In this document: piece by piece, positions 43,920-52,475 of the stretch
Layout of the letters: each line of letters starts with the position of its first letter
Position numbering within the stretch: position 1 is the stretch's first letter
Assembly (NCBI GenBank): GCA_033763695.1
Contig: JANRKB010000050.1
Location: forward strand, 1 to 64,000
Direction of reading: 5' to 3'
Origin: JANRKB01 sp033763695
GTDB lineage: Bacteria > Planctomycetota > Phycisphaerae > Phycisphaerales > UBA1924
DNA: 64,000 nt
The notes under the pieces: generated by a model
What the model was told of the DNA's origin: nothing
The model's input: only the letters and a program-made list of their open reading frames with translations
Database searches by the model: none
Position numbers and translations under genes: made by a program

Positions 43920-45149
43920 TCAGCGGCGGTTCATGACGAACTCGCGGCCGCCCCAAGTCGTGGGCTTGCCGTGGACGAGGTCGTGGTGTGCTTCGCGGAG
44001 GATGTCGGCGACGAGCCACGCGCCGATGGCGTGGAGCGGGCCGGTCCAGAGTGGGGCGTGGCCGATGGCGGCGATGCGCAGCAGCGCGCCGAGCCAGAGC
44101 AGCAGCGCGGCGGTGGACATGGCGAGTAGTGTCCAGCCCATGGGCGCGTCGTGCGCGAGCACCCACACGGCGAAGGGAACTGTGAGCAGGCTCCACGCGG
44201 GGAGGATGGTGCCCAGCCAGCGGAGACGCCACGCGGCGGCGGCGAGGCGCCCGGGCTTGCGGTTGGCGGCTTCGGTGTAGATGCGCTTCCAGCCGCGGCG
44301 GAACTGTGACCAGTCGGCGTACATGCGGCAGCGGAAGAGACCATCGGCAAGGAAGACGCCGATGCTGACGCCCAGTTCATCGGCGCGCTTGGCGAGGGCG
44401 AGGTCTTCGAGGACGGCGTTGCGGACGCTCTCGTGGCCGCCGATGCGTTCGTAGGCGGCGCGGGAGAAGAGCATGAACTGGCCGTTGGCGAAGGCGCGGC
44501 GATCGGAGGGGGCGTTGGCGCGGGTGAGCGGATATTGGCGGAGGAGTTCGAAGCCGGCGGCGGTCTGGACGACGCGCTCGAACCATGTGTCGTAGGTGAG
44601 CGTGCTGAGGAGGCTGACGAAGTCGAGGCGGCGGTCGCGCATCATGGCGAGCGCGGCGGCGACGCAGCCGGGTTCGAAGAGGGTGTCGGCATCGGCGAAG
44701 AGGAGGTACTCGGCGTCGGCCGCGCCGGTGGAGCGGGTGAGGCCCTGCTGCACGGCGTTGACCTTGCCGGCCCAGCCTTCGGGGCACTCGGTGATCTCAA
44801 GAAGTTCGAAGCGCGGGTCGGCGTCGATGGCGCGGCGGGCGATGGCGGTGGTGTCGTCGGTGCAGCGGTCCAGCGCGAGCACGACGCGGAGCGCGGGGTG
44901 CGTTTCGGCGCGGAGCGAGCGGACAAGGCCGTCGATGACACGGGATTCGTTGTGCGCCGGGATGATGACGCAGACGCGGGCGGTGGTGGGGGTCTCGCGG
45001 GCGAGGCGTTCGCCGCGGCGGAGGGTGGGGATCTTGATGCCGGATTCCTCGACGCGGAACCAGACGAGCGCCCAGAGGATGATGGTGCCGAGCACGCCAG
45101 TGCCGAGCGTCCAACCGATCACAACCAGCATCCAATGCGGCATCGTCAA
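43920..45149 (-). CDS. family 2 membrane glycosyltransferase (HpnB/CrtQ-like)
   Basis: This is a 409-residue protein. An N-terminal helix (MLVVIGWTLGTGVLGTIILW) precedes a GT-A catalytic domain (CVIIPAHNESRVIDGLVRSL; metal-binding DADT; NAVLEDLALAKRADELG with the catalytic ED pair; QFRRGWKRIY), and three to four C-terminal helices follow. This layout matches hopanoid/carotenoid-type GT2 enzymes (HpnB, CrtQ) that transfer sugars to lipid acceptors at the cytoplasmic face. The acceptor is not deducible and no hopanoid or carotenoid gene is adjacent. An ATG two codons later (45143) is an alternative start. Confidence 0.82.
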   Translation of the reverse strand: MTMPHWMLVVIGWTLGTGVLGTIILWALVWFRVEESGIKIPTLRRGERLARETPTTARVCVIIPAHNESRVIDGLVRSLRAETHPALRVVLALDRCTDDTTAIARRAIDADPRFELLEITECPEGWAGKVNAVQQGLTRSTGAADAEYLLFADADTLFEPGCVAAALAMMRDRRLDFVSLLSTLTYDTWFERVVQTAAGFELLRQYPLTRANAPSDRRAFANGQFMLFSRAAYERIGGHESVRNAVLEDLALAKRADELGVSIGVFLADGLFRCRMYADWSQFRRGWKRIYTEAANRKPGRLAAAAWRLRWLGTILPAWSLLTVPFAVWVLAHDAPMGWTLLAMSTAALLLWLGALLRIAAIGHAPLWTGPLHAIGAWLVADILREAHHDLVHGKPTTWGGREFVMNRR

Positions 45150-45246
45150 GTCATCGTTCCGATCGCGGCGCGGCCCATGGGAAGAAGCCCATGTGCACAG
45201 TCATGTGCGCAAAAAGGCAGTCTAGCGACTGTGAGCGTGCGACGCG

Positions 45247-46359
45247 TCATGCGTCCGCGTCGTCGCTCTCGTCGGCGGTCTCGCTGTCCATCTCGGGCAT
45301 CGGCGGCGGAGCTTCGCCCGCGCGCTCGCGGAGCATCTGGGCGCTGATCTCTTCATAGCACGACGCGAGCAGGCCGACGAGCGGGAACTTGGCCTGCGGC
45401 AGCGGGCTGGGGCCCAGGCGACGCAGCAGCGGATGATGCACCGCCGGCGGGAGGACGCTGGCGTCCATCGCTTCGAGCTCGGGGCCGGCGTCCCAGAAGG
45501 ATTCGGCGGTGAGTTCGGGCGCGGGCATGTCGGAGACGCCCGGCACGCGACCGGCGTAGACGGTGGTGCCGCTGCGGCCTGAGCCGGCGACGGCGCGGGT
45601 GTGGCGGAGGCGTTCGAGGAGTTCTTCGCCGTCGAGGCCCTTGAGCTTGAAGATGACGAAGGGATCGCTGGCGACGCGCTCGGCGAAGAGGTACGCGATG
45701 CAGGCGGCGTGCTTGCACCACGCGGCCTTGCCGTGCGCGGATTCGGCTTTGAACTCGGCGCAGGTGCAGGAGGGCGTGACTTCGGAGGTCTCGCTGGCGA
45801 AGAGTTTGAGGCCTAGAGGAGTCAGCACGTCGTCGATGCTGGCGGGGAGTTCGTTGGCCAAGAGTTTGGCGGCGAACATGGCCTGATCGGACATGGCGCG
45901 GACGACCTGATGCCACTGCTCGTTGTTGAACGTGCCGAAGACCAGACGCGTGGCGTACGGGCGATCCATGCGGCCCTGGACGCTGGCGACGATGGCGCCG
46001 TGCTCGATGAGCATGGCCTTGGTCTGGCCGAGGCGGGCGTAGTCGAGGCCTTCGACGAGGCGCTTGCCTTCGACGGCTTGTTCGACGAGGCGGATCCAGC
46101 GCTGGGCGGCCCAAGACGCGGCCCAGGGGACTGCGCCGGATTCGTCGTTGGCGCTGAGCTTGACGCCGCCGCGGACGCGACGGGGCTTGAGGGGGAGGGG
46201 CTTCTCGAAGCGCGGCTGGGGCGGGATGCCGGGGGTGCCAAGGCTGGTGGAGGGGACGCCGCTTGTCACGGGCGCGGCATTCGTCAGCGGCGCCGGGGTG
46301 AGCGGATCACCAGCGGCGCGCGATGCGGGGATCGAACTATCGGGCGATTCACTCGTCAC
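45247..46359 (-). CDS. SWIM zinc-finger protein
   Basis: This is a 370-residue protein. The SWIM motif C-x-C-xn-C-x-H is visible as CTC near residue 198 and CKH about 15 residues later (AWCKHAACIAYLFAER). The N-terminal 60 residues are Pro/Ser/Thr-rich and probably disordered. The middle region around RMDRPYATRLVFGTFNNEQW is typical of SWIM proteins encoded beside SNF2-type helicases. The SNF2 gene lies 524 bp upstream on the same strand, supporting a shared role in DNA/chromatin-type remodelling or repair. The short Ala/Asp/Glu-rich C-terminus carries PPPMPEMDSE. The partnership is inferred from the known gene pairing. Confidence 0.87.
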   Translation of the reverse strand: MTSESPDSSIPASRAAGDPLTPAPLTNAAPVTSGVPSTSLGTPGIPPQPRFEKPLPLKPRRVRGGVKLSANDESGAVPWAASWAAQRWIRLVEQAVEGKRLVEGLDYARLGQTKAMLIEHGAIVASVQGRMDRPYATRLVFGTFNNEQWHQVVRAMSDQAMFAAKLLANELPASIDDVLTPLGLKLFASETSEVTPSCTCAEFKAESAHGKAAWCKHAACIAYLFAERVASDPFVIFKLKGLDGEELLERLRHTRAVAGSGRSGTTVYAGRVPGVSDMPAPELTAESFWDAGPELEAMDASVLPPAVHHPLLRRLGPSPLPQAKFPLVGLLASCYEEISAQMLRERAGEAPPPMPEMDSETADESDDADA

Positions 46360-46446
46360 GCGGAAGCGTAGCGCGGGTTGGAAGCGGGCCGAAGAGCTGA
46401 TTGCGGAGGAGAGGGAAAGGAATTCGAGGCGATTGCGGGCCGTGCC

Positions 46447-46476
46447 ACTGATTTCCGAGTCTGCGAGGAAATCAGT
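46447..46476 (+). repeat. GTGCC-flanked hairpin, copy g
   Basis: The stem ACTGATTTCC pairs across GAGTCTGCGA; the 5' flank is CCGTGCC. It has a different stem sequence from the other copies but perfect pairing. Confidence 0.75.
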
Positions 46477-46502
46477 GCGGGGGACGAGGTCGTGTGAAAG
46501 AA

Positions 46503-46535
46503 CACTGAGATGCTCGCAGAGCCGAGCATCTCAGT
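46503..46535 (-). repeat. GTGCC-flanked hairpin, copy h
   Basis: The stem CACTGAGATGCTC pairs across a GCAGAGC-type loop; the 3' flank is GCAC. Its core is the reverse complement of copy c at 32831-32862. Confidence 0.75.
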
Positions 46536-46559
46536 GGCACGATGACATGTTCTCACGTG

Positions 46560-46680
46560 CGGACGGGGCACGATCCAAGTTCGACGGGCCGGCGAAGTGC
46601 GCTGCGAGTTCGTCGGGTGTCGTCGTCTTACGGGGGCGCGACGACCCGACGCTATTCAACACAACCGCGTTGCGGTTGAA
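46560..46680 (-). repeat. REP-like hairpin repeat, copy between SNF2 and SWIM genes
   Basis: Read on the minus strand it has AACCGCAACGCGGTT, then GTTGAATAGCGTCGGGTCGTCG, the last in two parts broken by a loop, and ends near GGATCGTGCCCC. It aligns with the copies at 50550-50660 and 52286-52396. Confidence 0.65.
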
Positions 46681-46702
46681 GAAGGCGGAGAACGAAGAAG
46701 AG

Positions 46703-46737
46703 CACGATCATCCTCGCAGAGCCGAGGATGAATCGTG
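46703..46737 (-). repeat. GTGCC-flanked hairpin, copy i
   Basis: CACGATCATCCTC pairs with GAGGATGAATCGTG, with one bulge, across GCAGAGCC. The 3' flank is GCAC. Confidence 0.7.
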
Positions 46738-46750
46738 GCACAGAAAGACA

Positions 46751-46782
46751 CACCGATGTCCTCGAAGACTCGGACATCGGTG
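46751..46782 (-). repeat. GTGCC-flanked hairpin, copy j
   Basis: The stem CACCGATGTCC pairs across TCGAAGACTC; the 3' flank is GCACGG. Compared with copies d and e, the third stem base is changed on both arms (T to C and A to G), so pairing is kept. Confidence 0.75.
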
Positions 46783-46883
46783 GCACGGGAAGCGGCGGAA
46801 GATTCCGGGTCACAGCGACGCGTGCGCGAAACGAACCCCTCCCCCTACCCCTCCCCGCTGGGGAGGGGCGTAAACGAGACAAT

Positions 46884-49800
46884 TCAGACTTCGTCGGCGA
46901 TGGCGTCGTTGCGGAGGGTGAGGATGTCGCGGAGTTGCTCGGTGTCGAGTTCGGTGAGCCAGCGTTCGCCGGAGCCGATGATGTTTTCGGCGAGTTCGGT
47001 TTTGGCTTCGATCATCTGGTCGATGCGTTCTTCGAGCGTGCCGCGCACGACGAACTTGTGGACCTGGACGGTGCGGGTCTGGCCGATGCGGTAGGCGCGG
47101 TCGGTGGCCTGATTTTCGACGGCGGGGTTCCACCAACGGTCAAAGTGGAAGACGTGGTTGGCGGCGGTGAGATTGAGGCCGACGCCGCCGGCCTTGAGGC
47201 TGACGAGCAGAATCGGATGCGTGCCGTCGGCCTTTTGGAAGTTGGCGACGAGCTGTTCGCGCATTTTCTGAGGTGTGCCGCCGTGGAGGAAGAGCACGTC
47301 GCGGTTGAGGTGCTGGCGGAGCATGCCGCTGAGCAGGTGGCCCATCTGGCGGAACTGGGTGAAGATGAGCGCCTGATCGCCCTCGGCGAGGAGTTCGTCG
47401 AGCATTTCGAGGAGGCGGATGCACTTGCCGCTGCGGATGGGCGAGGGCGGCGCGGTGCTGGCGTTCTCGATGGCGTTGGCGACGCTGGCGTGGTCCTTGA
47501 GCAGAAGGCTGGGGTGGTTGCAGATCTGCTTGAGTTTGATGAGCGCGGAGAGGACCATGCCGCGGCGCTGGATGCCTTCGGTGGCTTCGACCTCGGCGAG
47601 CATGCGGCGGACGCAGGACTCGTAGAGGTTGGCCTGCTCGGTGGTGAGCGGGCAATACTCGCGGCTTTCGAGCTTTTCGGGCAGGTCGGCGACGACGGTG
47701 GGATCGGTCTTGAGGCGGCGGAGCACGAAGGGACGCACGAGGCCCTTGAGCTGCTCGGCGCGGGACTTGTCGCGATAGCGCTCGATGGCGACGGCGAAGC
47801 GCGTGCGGAAGCCGCCCGCGGTGCCCAGGTAACCGGGGTTGAGGAAGTCCATGATGGACCAGAGTTCGCTGAGGCGATTCTCCACCGGCGTGCCGGTGAG
47901 CGCGACGCGGCGTTCGGCCTTGATGGCGCGGACGGCCTGGGTCTGCTTGGCGACGGGGTTCTTGATGTACTGGGCCTCGTCGAGCACGACGCGGCCCCAC
48001 TCGATGGCTTCGAGGGTTTCGCGATCGCGGTTGGCGAGCGAGTAGGTGGTGATGACGACGTCGCTGGAGCGGGCGCGTTCGACGAGTGTTTCGCCAGCGA
48101 GGCGCTCGCCGCCGTGGTGGACGAGCACGGTGAGTTCGGGGCAGAAGCGGCGGGTCTCGTGGATCCAGTTGCCGACGACGGACATGGGGACGACGAGGAG
48201 CGTGGGCTTGAGCGCGACGGGGACGCCGTTGTTGGCCTTGGCCGCGTTCTGACGCTCGAGCGCGAGCAGTGCGAGGAGCTGGATGGTCTTGCCTAGGCCC
48301 ATGTCGTCGGCGAGGCAGATGCCAAAGCCGAGGCGTTCGAGGAAGGCCATCCATGAGACGCCGCGGAGCTGGTAGGGGCGGAGCGTGCCGTGGAAGCGCT
48401 CGGGCGGCTCGATGATCTTCATCGCCTCGGCGGCGGCCTCGGCGCTGAGCATCGCCTGAACCCAGCCGGTGGCCTCCATGCCGACGACGGGGATGCCGGT
48501 TTCCTTGAGGTCGCTGGCGTAGGCGAGGCGGAGGGCTTCGCCGAGCTTCATCTCGCCGCCGGGGTTGTCGCGGATGAAGCGCATCGCGGACTGGACGTCT
48601 TCGGGGCGGATCTCGACCCAGCGGCCGTTGATGCGAACGAGCGGGCTCTTGCGCGAGGCGAGTTTTTCGAACTCGTTGAGCGTGAGCGTGGTGTCGCCGA
48701 TGGCGATCTCCCAGCGGTACTTGACGAGTGCGCCCAGGCCGAGCGAGGGAGAACTGGCGGGGACAGCGCCGTTGTTGGGCGCGCCGCCGTTGGCGACGGT
48801 TTCGGCGGGATCGCTGTCGAGGCGGAGACGAGCGCCGAGGCGAGCCAGGGGCGAGTCCCACCAGTCGGGGGCGGCGACGCCGAAGCCCTGCTCCTGCAGC
48901 ACGGGCATGACTTCGCGGAGGTACTCGTAGGCCTGGCGCGTAGAGAGCGGGAGGCTGACGGGCTCGGAGTCTTCGAGGGCTTTTTCGAAGCGCGGGAAGA
49001 TGCGGGTGGCGCGGCCGAGTTCGCCGAGGAGGAGTTCCTGCGGGCCGTCGATGCGGCGGCCTTCGATGGTGATCGAATCGCCGGGGAGCATCCAGATGTC
49101 TTCGGCGTCGATGACGAGCGCGGGGCGATCGACGCTCTGGAGATGAAACGTGACGCTCCACTCGGGGTCGTCGGCGTCGGTGGTGTTGAGGCCAGCGTCG
49201 ACGGGCTCGTTGAGGCGGAGGAACAGACGCCACGCGGAACTGGCGCCGCGCTCTTCGAGGCCGCTGATCCACTGGCGGACCTTGCGGCTGAGTTCCTGGC
49301 GTGAGGCGGGCGTGCCCGGGACTTCGACGGCGCGGCCCAGGAGGCCGCGGAGCCATGCGACGTGGGGATCCTGGGCGGCGTCGCGCTCACGGACCGCGGC
49401 TTCGAAGTCCTCGCGGACGAGCGTGATGCGGCACTGGGCGTCGACGAGGCGGCAGAGGAAGTCTTCGAGGATCGGCCAGGGCTGATGCTCGAAGAGATCG
49501 ACGACGGCGCGGACGCTGCCGGGCATGGAGCGGACGAGCAGGGCGACTTGCTGGCTGGCGCTTTCGTCGCTGAGCCAAGGCTGCCAGCAGCCGCGGACTT
49601 CGCCGCCGACGTCTTGGACGAGCATGGGGACGAACCGCTGCTGGCTGAGGAGGCTGCGGGCGAGGCGGAGCGCGGCTTCGAAGTAGAGGGCGGAAGAACC
49701 GACGAGCACGCTGACAGGCGCGTCGGCGAATGTGGTGTTGCCGGCGGGCGTGCCGAAGGCGGGCGCGTCGCGATCGATCAGCGCGTCGATGACGGTGGCG

Positions 49801-50144
49801 GCGTCGATGGCGTCGAAGGCGACGGTGGGCACGGTGAAGGTGCGGAGCGGGAGCGCGTCGTCATTGGCTTCGCCGAGCGTACGGGCGAGGTGTGCGCTGG
49901 GGGCCGGGCCGCGGTCGTCGGCGGGGAGCTTGAGGATGGCGGTGGCGGGCTGGCCTTCGCGGCGCGTGCGGGGAAGGAGGAGCGCGCGGAGGTCTTCTGC
50001 GGCGAGCGCGAAGGAATGCGGCGCGTTGTCGGCGGAGGTGTCGGATTGTGTGGCGGCGTCGGGTTTGGCGGCGCGGCGAGCGGCGTCTTCGCCCCAGATG
50101 TGAAGGCGACCGCCCGACCAAACCGCATGCAACGCATACACCAC
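46884..50144 (-). CDS. SNF2-family DEAD/DEAH-box helicase
   Basis: This is a protein of about 1086 residues. The C-terminal half holds the Swi2/Snf2 ATPase: LADDMGLGKTIQLLALLAL (motif I), LDEAQYIKNP (motif II), VALTGTPVENRL (motif III), then the helicase C-lobe with VSLKAGGVGLNLTAANHV and ATDRAYRIGQTR. The N-terminal 500 residues are the bacterial SNF2-associated region. A GTG at 50144 is preferred because GGAGG lies 8 nt upstream and the family's usual opening (VVYALHAVWSGGRLHIWGE) starts there. A GTG at 50198 would begin only 7 nt after the tRNA-Lys gene. The SWIM protein downstream is its usual companion. Such enzymes translocate on duplex DNA. Confidence 0.9.
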   Translation of the reverse strand: MVYALHAVWSGGRLHIWGEDAARRAAKPDAATQSDTSADNAPHSFALAAEDLRALLLPRTRREGQPATAILKLPADDRGPAPSAHLARTLGEANDDALPLRTFTVPTVAFDAIDAATVIDALIDRDAPAFGTPAGNTTFADAPVSVLVGSSALYFEAALRLARSLLSQQRFVPMLVQDVGGEVRGCWQPWLSDESASQQVALLVRSMPGSVRAVVDLFEHQPWPILEDFLCRLVDAQCRITLVREDFEAAVRERDAAQDPHVAWLRGLLGRAVEVPGTPASRQELSRKVRQWISGLEERGASSAWRLFLRLNEPVDAGLNTTDADDPEWSVTFHLQSVDRPALVIDAEDIWMLPGDSITIEGRRIDGPQELLLGELGRATRIFPRFEKALEDSEPVSLPLSTRQAYEYLREVMPVLQEQGFGVAAPDWWDSPLARLGARLRLDSDPAETVANGGAPNNGAVPASSPSLGLGALVKYRWEIAIGDTTLTLNEFEKLASRKSPLVRINGRWVEIRPEDVQSAMRFIRDNPGGEMKLGEALRLAYASDLKETGIPVVGMEATGWVQAMLSAEAAAEAMKIIEPPERFHGTLRPYQLRGVSWMAFLERLGFGICLADDMGLGKTIQLLALLALERQNAAKANNGVPVALKPTLLVVPMSVVGNWIHETRRFCPELTVLVHHGGERLAGETLVERARSSDVVITTYSLANRDRETLEAIEWGRVVLDEAQYIKNPVAKQTQAVRAIKAERRVALTGTPVENRLSELWSIMDFLNPGYLGTAGGFRTRFAVAIERYRDKSRAEQLKGLVRPFVLRRLKTDPTVVADLPEKLESREYCPLTTEQANLYESCVRRMLAEVEATEGIQRRGMVLSALIKLKQICNHPSLLLKDHASVANAIENASTAPPSPIRSGKCIRLLEMLDELLAEGDQALIFTQFRQMGHLLSGMLRQHLNRDVLFLHGGTPQKMREQLVANFQKADGTHPILLVSLKAGGVGLNLTAANHVFHFDRWWNPAVENQATDRAYRIGQTRTVQVHKFVVRGTLEERIDQMIEAKTELAENIIGSGERWLTELDTEQLRDILTLRNDAIADEV

Positions 50145-50205
50145 CCGGCGTGCCTCCGTGCCAAACCCGCTCCCGGACGGCCGGGAATCGGACGCCACTT
50201 CGAAT

Positions 50206-50277
50206 GAGGGCGAAGGGACTCGAACCCTTGACCCGCGGATTAAAAGTCCGCTGCTCTACCAACTGAGCTACGCCCTC
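50206..50277 (-). tRNA. tRNA-Lys (anticodon TTT)
   Basis: The cloverleaf is complete. The acceptor GAGGGCG pairs with CGCCCTC, the D-arm is GCTC...GAGC, the anticodon stem GCGGA/TCCGC carries loop CTTTTAA (anticodon TTT), the T-loop is TTCGAGT and the discriminator is A. CCA is not encoded. The 3' end is 7 nt from a possible GTG start of the SNF2 gene on the same strand. Confidence 0.95.
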
Positions 50278-50731
50278 AACAAAGCTCCGAGAGCGTCTTT
50301 CGACGCGGTCGGCAGGGTTGATTCGGTCGCGATTTGCGGCGGATTCTCGGGGCGTTTTGCGCTCGATTGGCCGGTTCGGGACCGAGTTGGATGGTAGGCA
50401 TCCACGCCGCGGCGGTCGCGGCTGCGGAGTTTGTTCGCGCGGGGAGCGATCGTGGATTCGCGAGGCAAGTGACAGAGTGCGCTGCCTTGGCGTCGGGATC
50501 GTTGTCGGCGCGAGATTGGACGCGGGTCTCGCCATAGACCAGAGGTGCGTGCGGGCGGGGCACGATCCAGCCTCGACGAACCCGTGGAACTGCGCGGGCG
50601 TTCGTCGGGTGTCGCTGCGCGACAACCCGACGCTATTGACCCCAACCGCTTCGCGGTTGAAGCGGAGCGGTCGCGCCACATTGGAGGAAGCGGAGGCCGA
50701 GCCGCGCGCGGCCGCGGATTCGCATGGCGCG
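50278..50731. other. intergenic region between waaA and tRNA-Lys
   Basis: This is 454 bp with no credible gene. The right half contains a REP-like copy (50550-50660). The left half (50278-50540) presumably carries the promoter of tRNA-Lys; no clear -35/-10 pair is evident to me. Confidence 0.5.
50550..50660 (-). repeat. REP-like hairpin repeat, copy near waaA
   Basis: On the minus strand: a CAACCGCGAAGCGGTTG hairpin, then GGTCAATAGCG, a central TCGGGTTGTCGCG stem with GCGACACCCGA, and an end at GGATCGTGCCCC. It has the same layout as the copies beside the RAYT gene. Confidence 0.75.
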
Positions 50732-51952
50732 TCACCGGCGTGCGGCGGCGATCAGCAGTTGTGCGGAGCGTTGGGTTGCGCCTTGGTTCTGACGCACGCA
50801 GGCGATGGCACGCTCAGCGAGAGTGGAGCGTCGGGCGGGGTCATTGATCAGGCCCGCAAGGGTGCGGGCGAGGTCGTTTTGATGAACCTTGATGATGGCG
50901 TCAGCGGATTCGAACGCGGCGACGATGTTGGCGAAGTCGCTGACGGCGGGGCCGATGACGACGGGCTTGCCGAGGGCCGCGGGCTCGATGGGGTCGGAGC
51001 CGAACTGATCGAAGAAGGAGCGGCCGACGACGACGACATCGGCGAGGGCGTAGGCCTTGCGGAGTTCGCCGATGGTGTCGAGGAGGAAGCGCGTTGCGCC
51101 GCGTTGGGCCGGGGTTCGCGCGGTGCGACGGACGCAGCCGGGGAGCGCGGCGGCGGCTTCGTCGAAGCGTTCGGGCTTGCGGGGTGCGCAGAGGAGTTGC
51201 ACGCCGTGGGGGCAGGCGGCGTGGAGCAGGGCTTCTTCGCCAGGGCCGGTGCTGCCGGCGACGATGAGCGGCTTGCTGCGATCGATGCCGAGCTCGAGGG
51301 CGAGTTCGGCGGCGCCGGGGACGTCGGACTGGATTCTGGCAGCATCCCACTTCATGGTGCCGGTGATGCTGAGGCGTTCGCGCGGCACGCCCATGGCGAG
51401 GAAGCGTTCGAAATAGTCGTTGTCCTGCACGCCGGCGAAGGAGAGTGAGGCGAAGGTGCGGCGGAGGACGGGGCGGATCTTGCGATAGCCCTTGAAGGAG
51501 CGGGTGCTGAGGCGGCCGTTGATCACGCCGACGGGGATGTCGCGGCGGACGCACTCGCGGATGAAGTTGGGCCAGACTTCGAGTTCGACGAGGCCGACGG
51601 CGGTGGGCTGCACGGCGTCGAGGAAGCGGCGGACGCTGCGCGAGAAATCGAGGGGATAGCGGACGACGGGGCAGAGCTTGCCGAAGAGATCGAGGGCGCG
51701 CTGCAGGCCGGTGTCGGTGGTGGTGGCGACGACGACTTCGCAGTGACTGGTGAGCAGCGGGATGAGTTCGCGGAGTGCGCTGACCTCGCCGACGGAGACG
51801 GCGTGGAGCAGGACGCGGCCGCCGGGGTGCGTGACGGGCGGCAGGCGATCGGCGTGGCCGAGGCGCTGCTTCCAACCGGCGCGTGCCTTGCGAGCCCACC
51901 AGGGCGCGGTGAGTGCGGCGACGGGCACATAGAGGAAGTCGAGCGCGTTCAT
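50732..51952 (-). CDS. waaA: 3-deoxy-D-manno-octulosonic acid (Kdo) transferase
   Basis: This is a 406-residue GT30 glycosyltransferase that adds Kdo to lipid A precursor at the inner membrane. Family motifs are HAVSVGEVSALRELIPLL near residue 50, GLVELEVWPNFIRECVRR, INGRLSTRSFKGYRKI, AGSTGPGEEALL, CAPRKPERF and the C-terminal FGSDPIEPAALGKPVVIGP with the substrate-binding Glu. A short hydrophobic N-terminus (FLYVPVAALTAPWW) anchors it. Its presence implies an LPS-type outer membrane. tRNA-Val lies 64 bp upstream on the same strand. The usual kdsA/kdsB/lpx genes are not in the window. Confidence 0.92.
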   Translation of the reverse strand: MNALDFLYVPVAALTAPWWARKARAGWKQRLGHADRLPPVTHPGGRVLLHAVSVGEVSALRELIPLLTSHCEVVVATTTDTGLQRALDLFGKLCPVVRYPLDFSRSVRRFLDAVQPTAVGLVELEVWPNFIRECVRRDIPVGVINGRLSTRSFKGYRKIRPVLRRTFASLSFAGVQDNDYFERFLAMGVPRERLSITGTMKWDAARIQSDVPGAAELALELGIDRSKPLIVAGSTGPGEEALLHAACPHGVQLLCAPRKPERFDEAAAALPGCVRRTARTPAQRGATRFLLDTIGELRKAYALADVVVVGRSFFDQFGSDPIEPAALGKPVVIGPAVSDFANIVAAFESADAIIKVHQNDLARTLAGLINDPARRSTLAERAIACVRQNQGATQRSAQLLIAAARR

Positions 51953-52016
51953 GCGGCGCGGAGGGAGCGGCGTGCGCGAGCGGGCGAGCGAGAGCACAGG
52001 AAGCACAAGAACCACA

Positions 52017-52089
52017 TGGGCAGGCGGGGATTCGAACCCCGGACCCTTCGCGTGTAAGGCGAACGCTCTGGCCGCTGAGCTACCCGCCC
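52017..52089 (-). tRNA. tRNA-Val (anticodon TAC)
   Basis: The cloverleaf is complete. The acceptor GGGCGGG pairs with CCTGCCC (one G-U), the anticodon stem TTCGC/GCGAA carries loop CTTACAC (anticodon TAC), the T-arm is CGGGG-TTCGAAT-CCCCG, and the discriminator is A. CCA is not encoded. It lies just upstream of waaA in the same direction. Confidence 0.95.
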
Positions 52090-52475
52090 GGCCATAGGCG
52101 TCGGTGAGGCCGACGCTGGAGGAACGCACATGGTAGGGCGAGCGCGCGGGAAAGAGGCATCAACACAGAGGCACAGCGACACAGAGAGGAAAGGATGAAG
52201 AAGGATGGGAAGAGAGAGGAAGGAGAGGAACCGGGCGGAGATGCTTGCGGAACGACGCGTGTGGTCGACGGGGTTGTTGTCGGTGGGTCGCGGGTCGAAC
52301 GATCCACGTTCGACGATCCTGCACGATATTGGCGTGTGTCCGTCGGGTGTCGCTGCGCGACGACCCGACGCTATTGACCAACACGGCCTCGACGTGCAGA
52401 TCTTTGGCCATTTGGTGTTTGGCGATTTGGCACTTTGGAACGGCTCCGCCGTTCCCCCGTACACTGCGCGGCGCG
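52090..52475. other. intergenic region upstream of the GlmU-like gene
   Basis: This is 386 bp without a gene. It contains a purine-rich tract (about 52147-52235, with CACAGAGGCACAGCGACACAG and GGAAGGAGAGGAA-like words, each read in parts), a REP-like copy (52286-52396) and a CATTTGG/GATTTGG direct repeat (about 52407-52435). The promoters for tRNA-Val and the GlmU-like gene should lie here. Confidence 0.5.
52286..52396 (-). repeat. REP-like hairpin repeat, copy upstream of the GlmU-like gene
   Basis: On the minus strand it shows GTCAATAGCGTCGGGTCGTCG, read in two parts, with the pairing arm CGACACCCGACGG. The outer hairpin is partly degraded compared with 50550-50660. Confidence 0.65.

Larger units (their letters stand above)
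46360..46883. repeat. repeat cluster between the SNF2 and SWIM genes
   Basis: This is 524 bp with no credible gene. It holds four GTGCC-family hairpins (46447-46476, 46503-46535, 46703-46737, 46751-46782), one REP-like copy (about 46560-46680) and a CCCCTCCCC/GGGGAGGGG block (about 46833-46867). This is the densest repeat cluster in the window. Confidence 0.7.
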
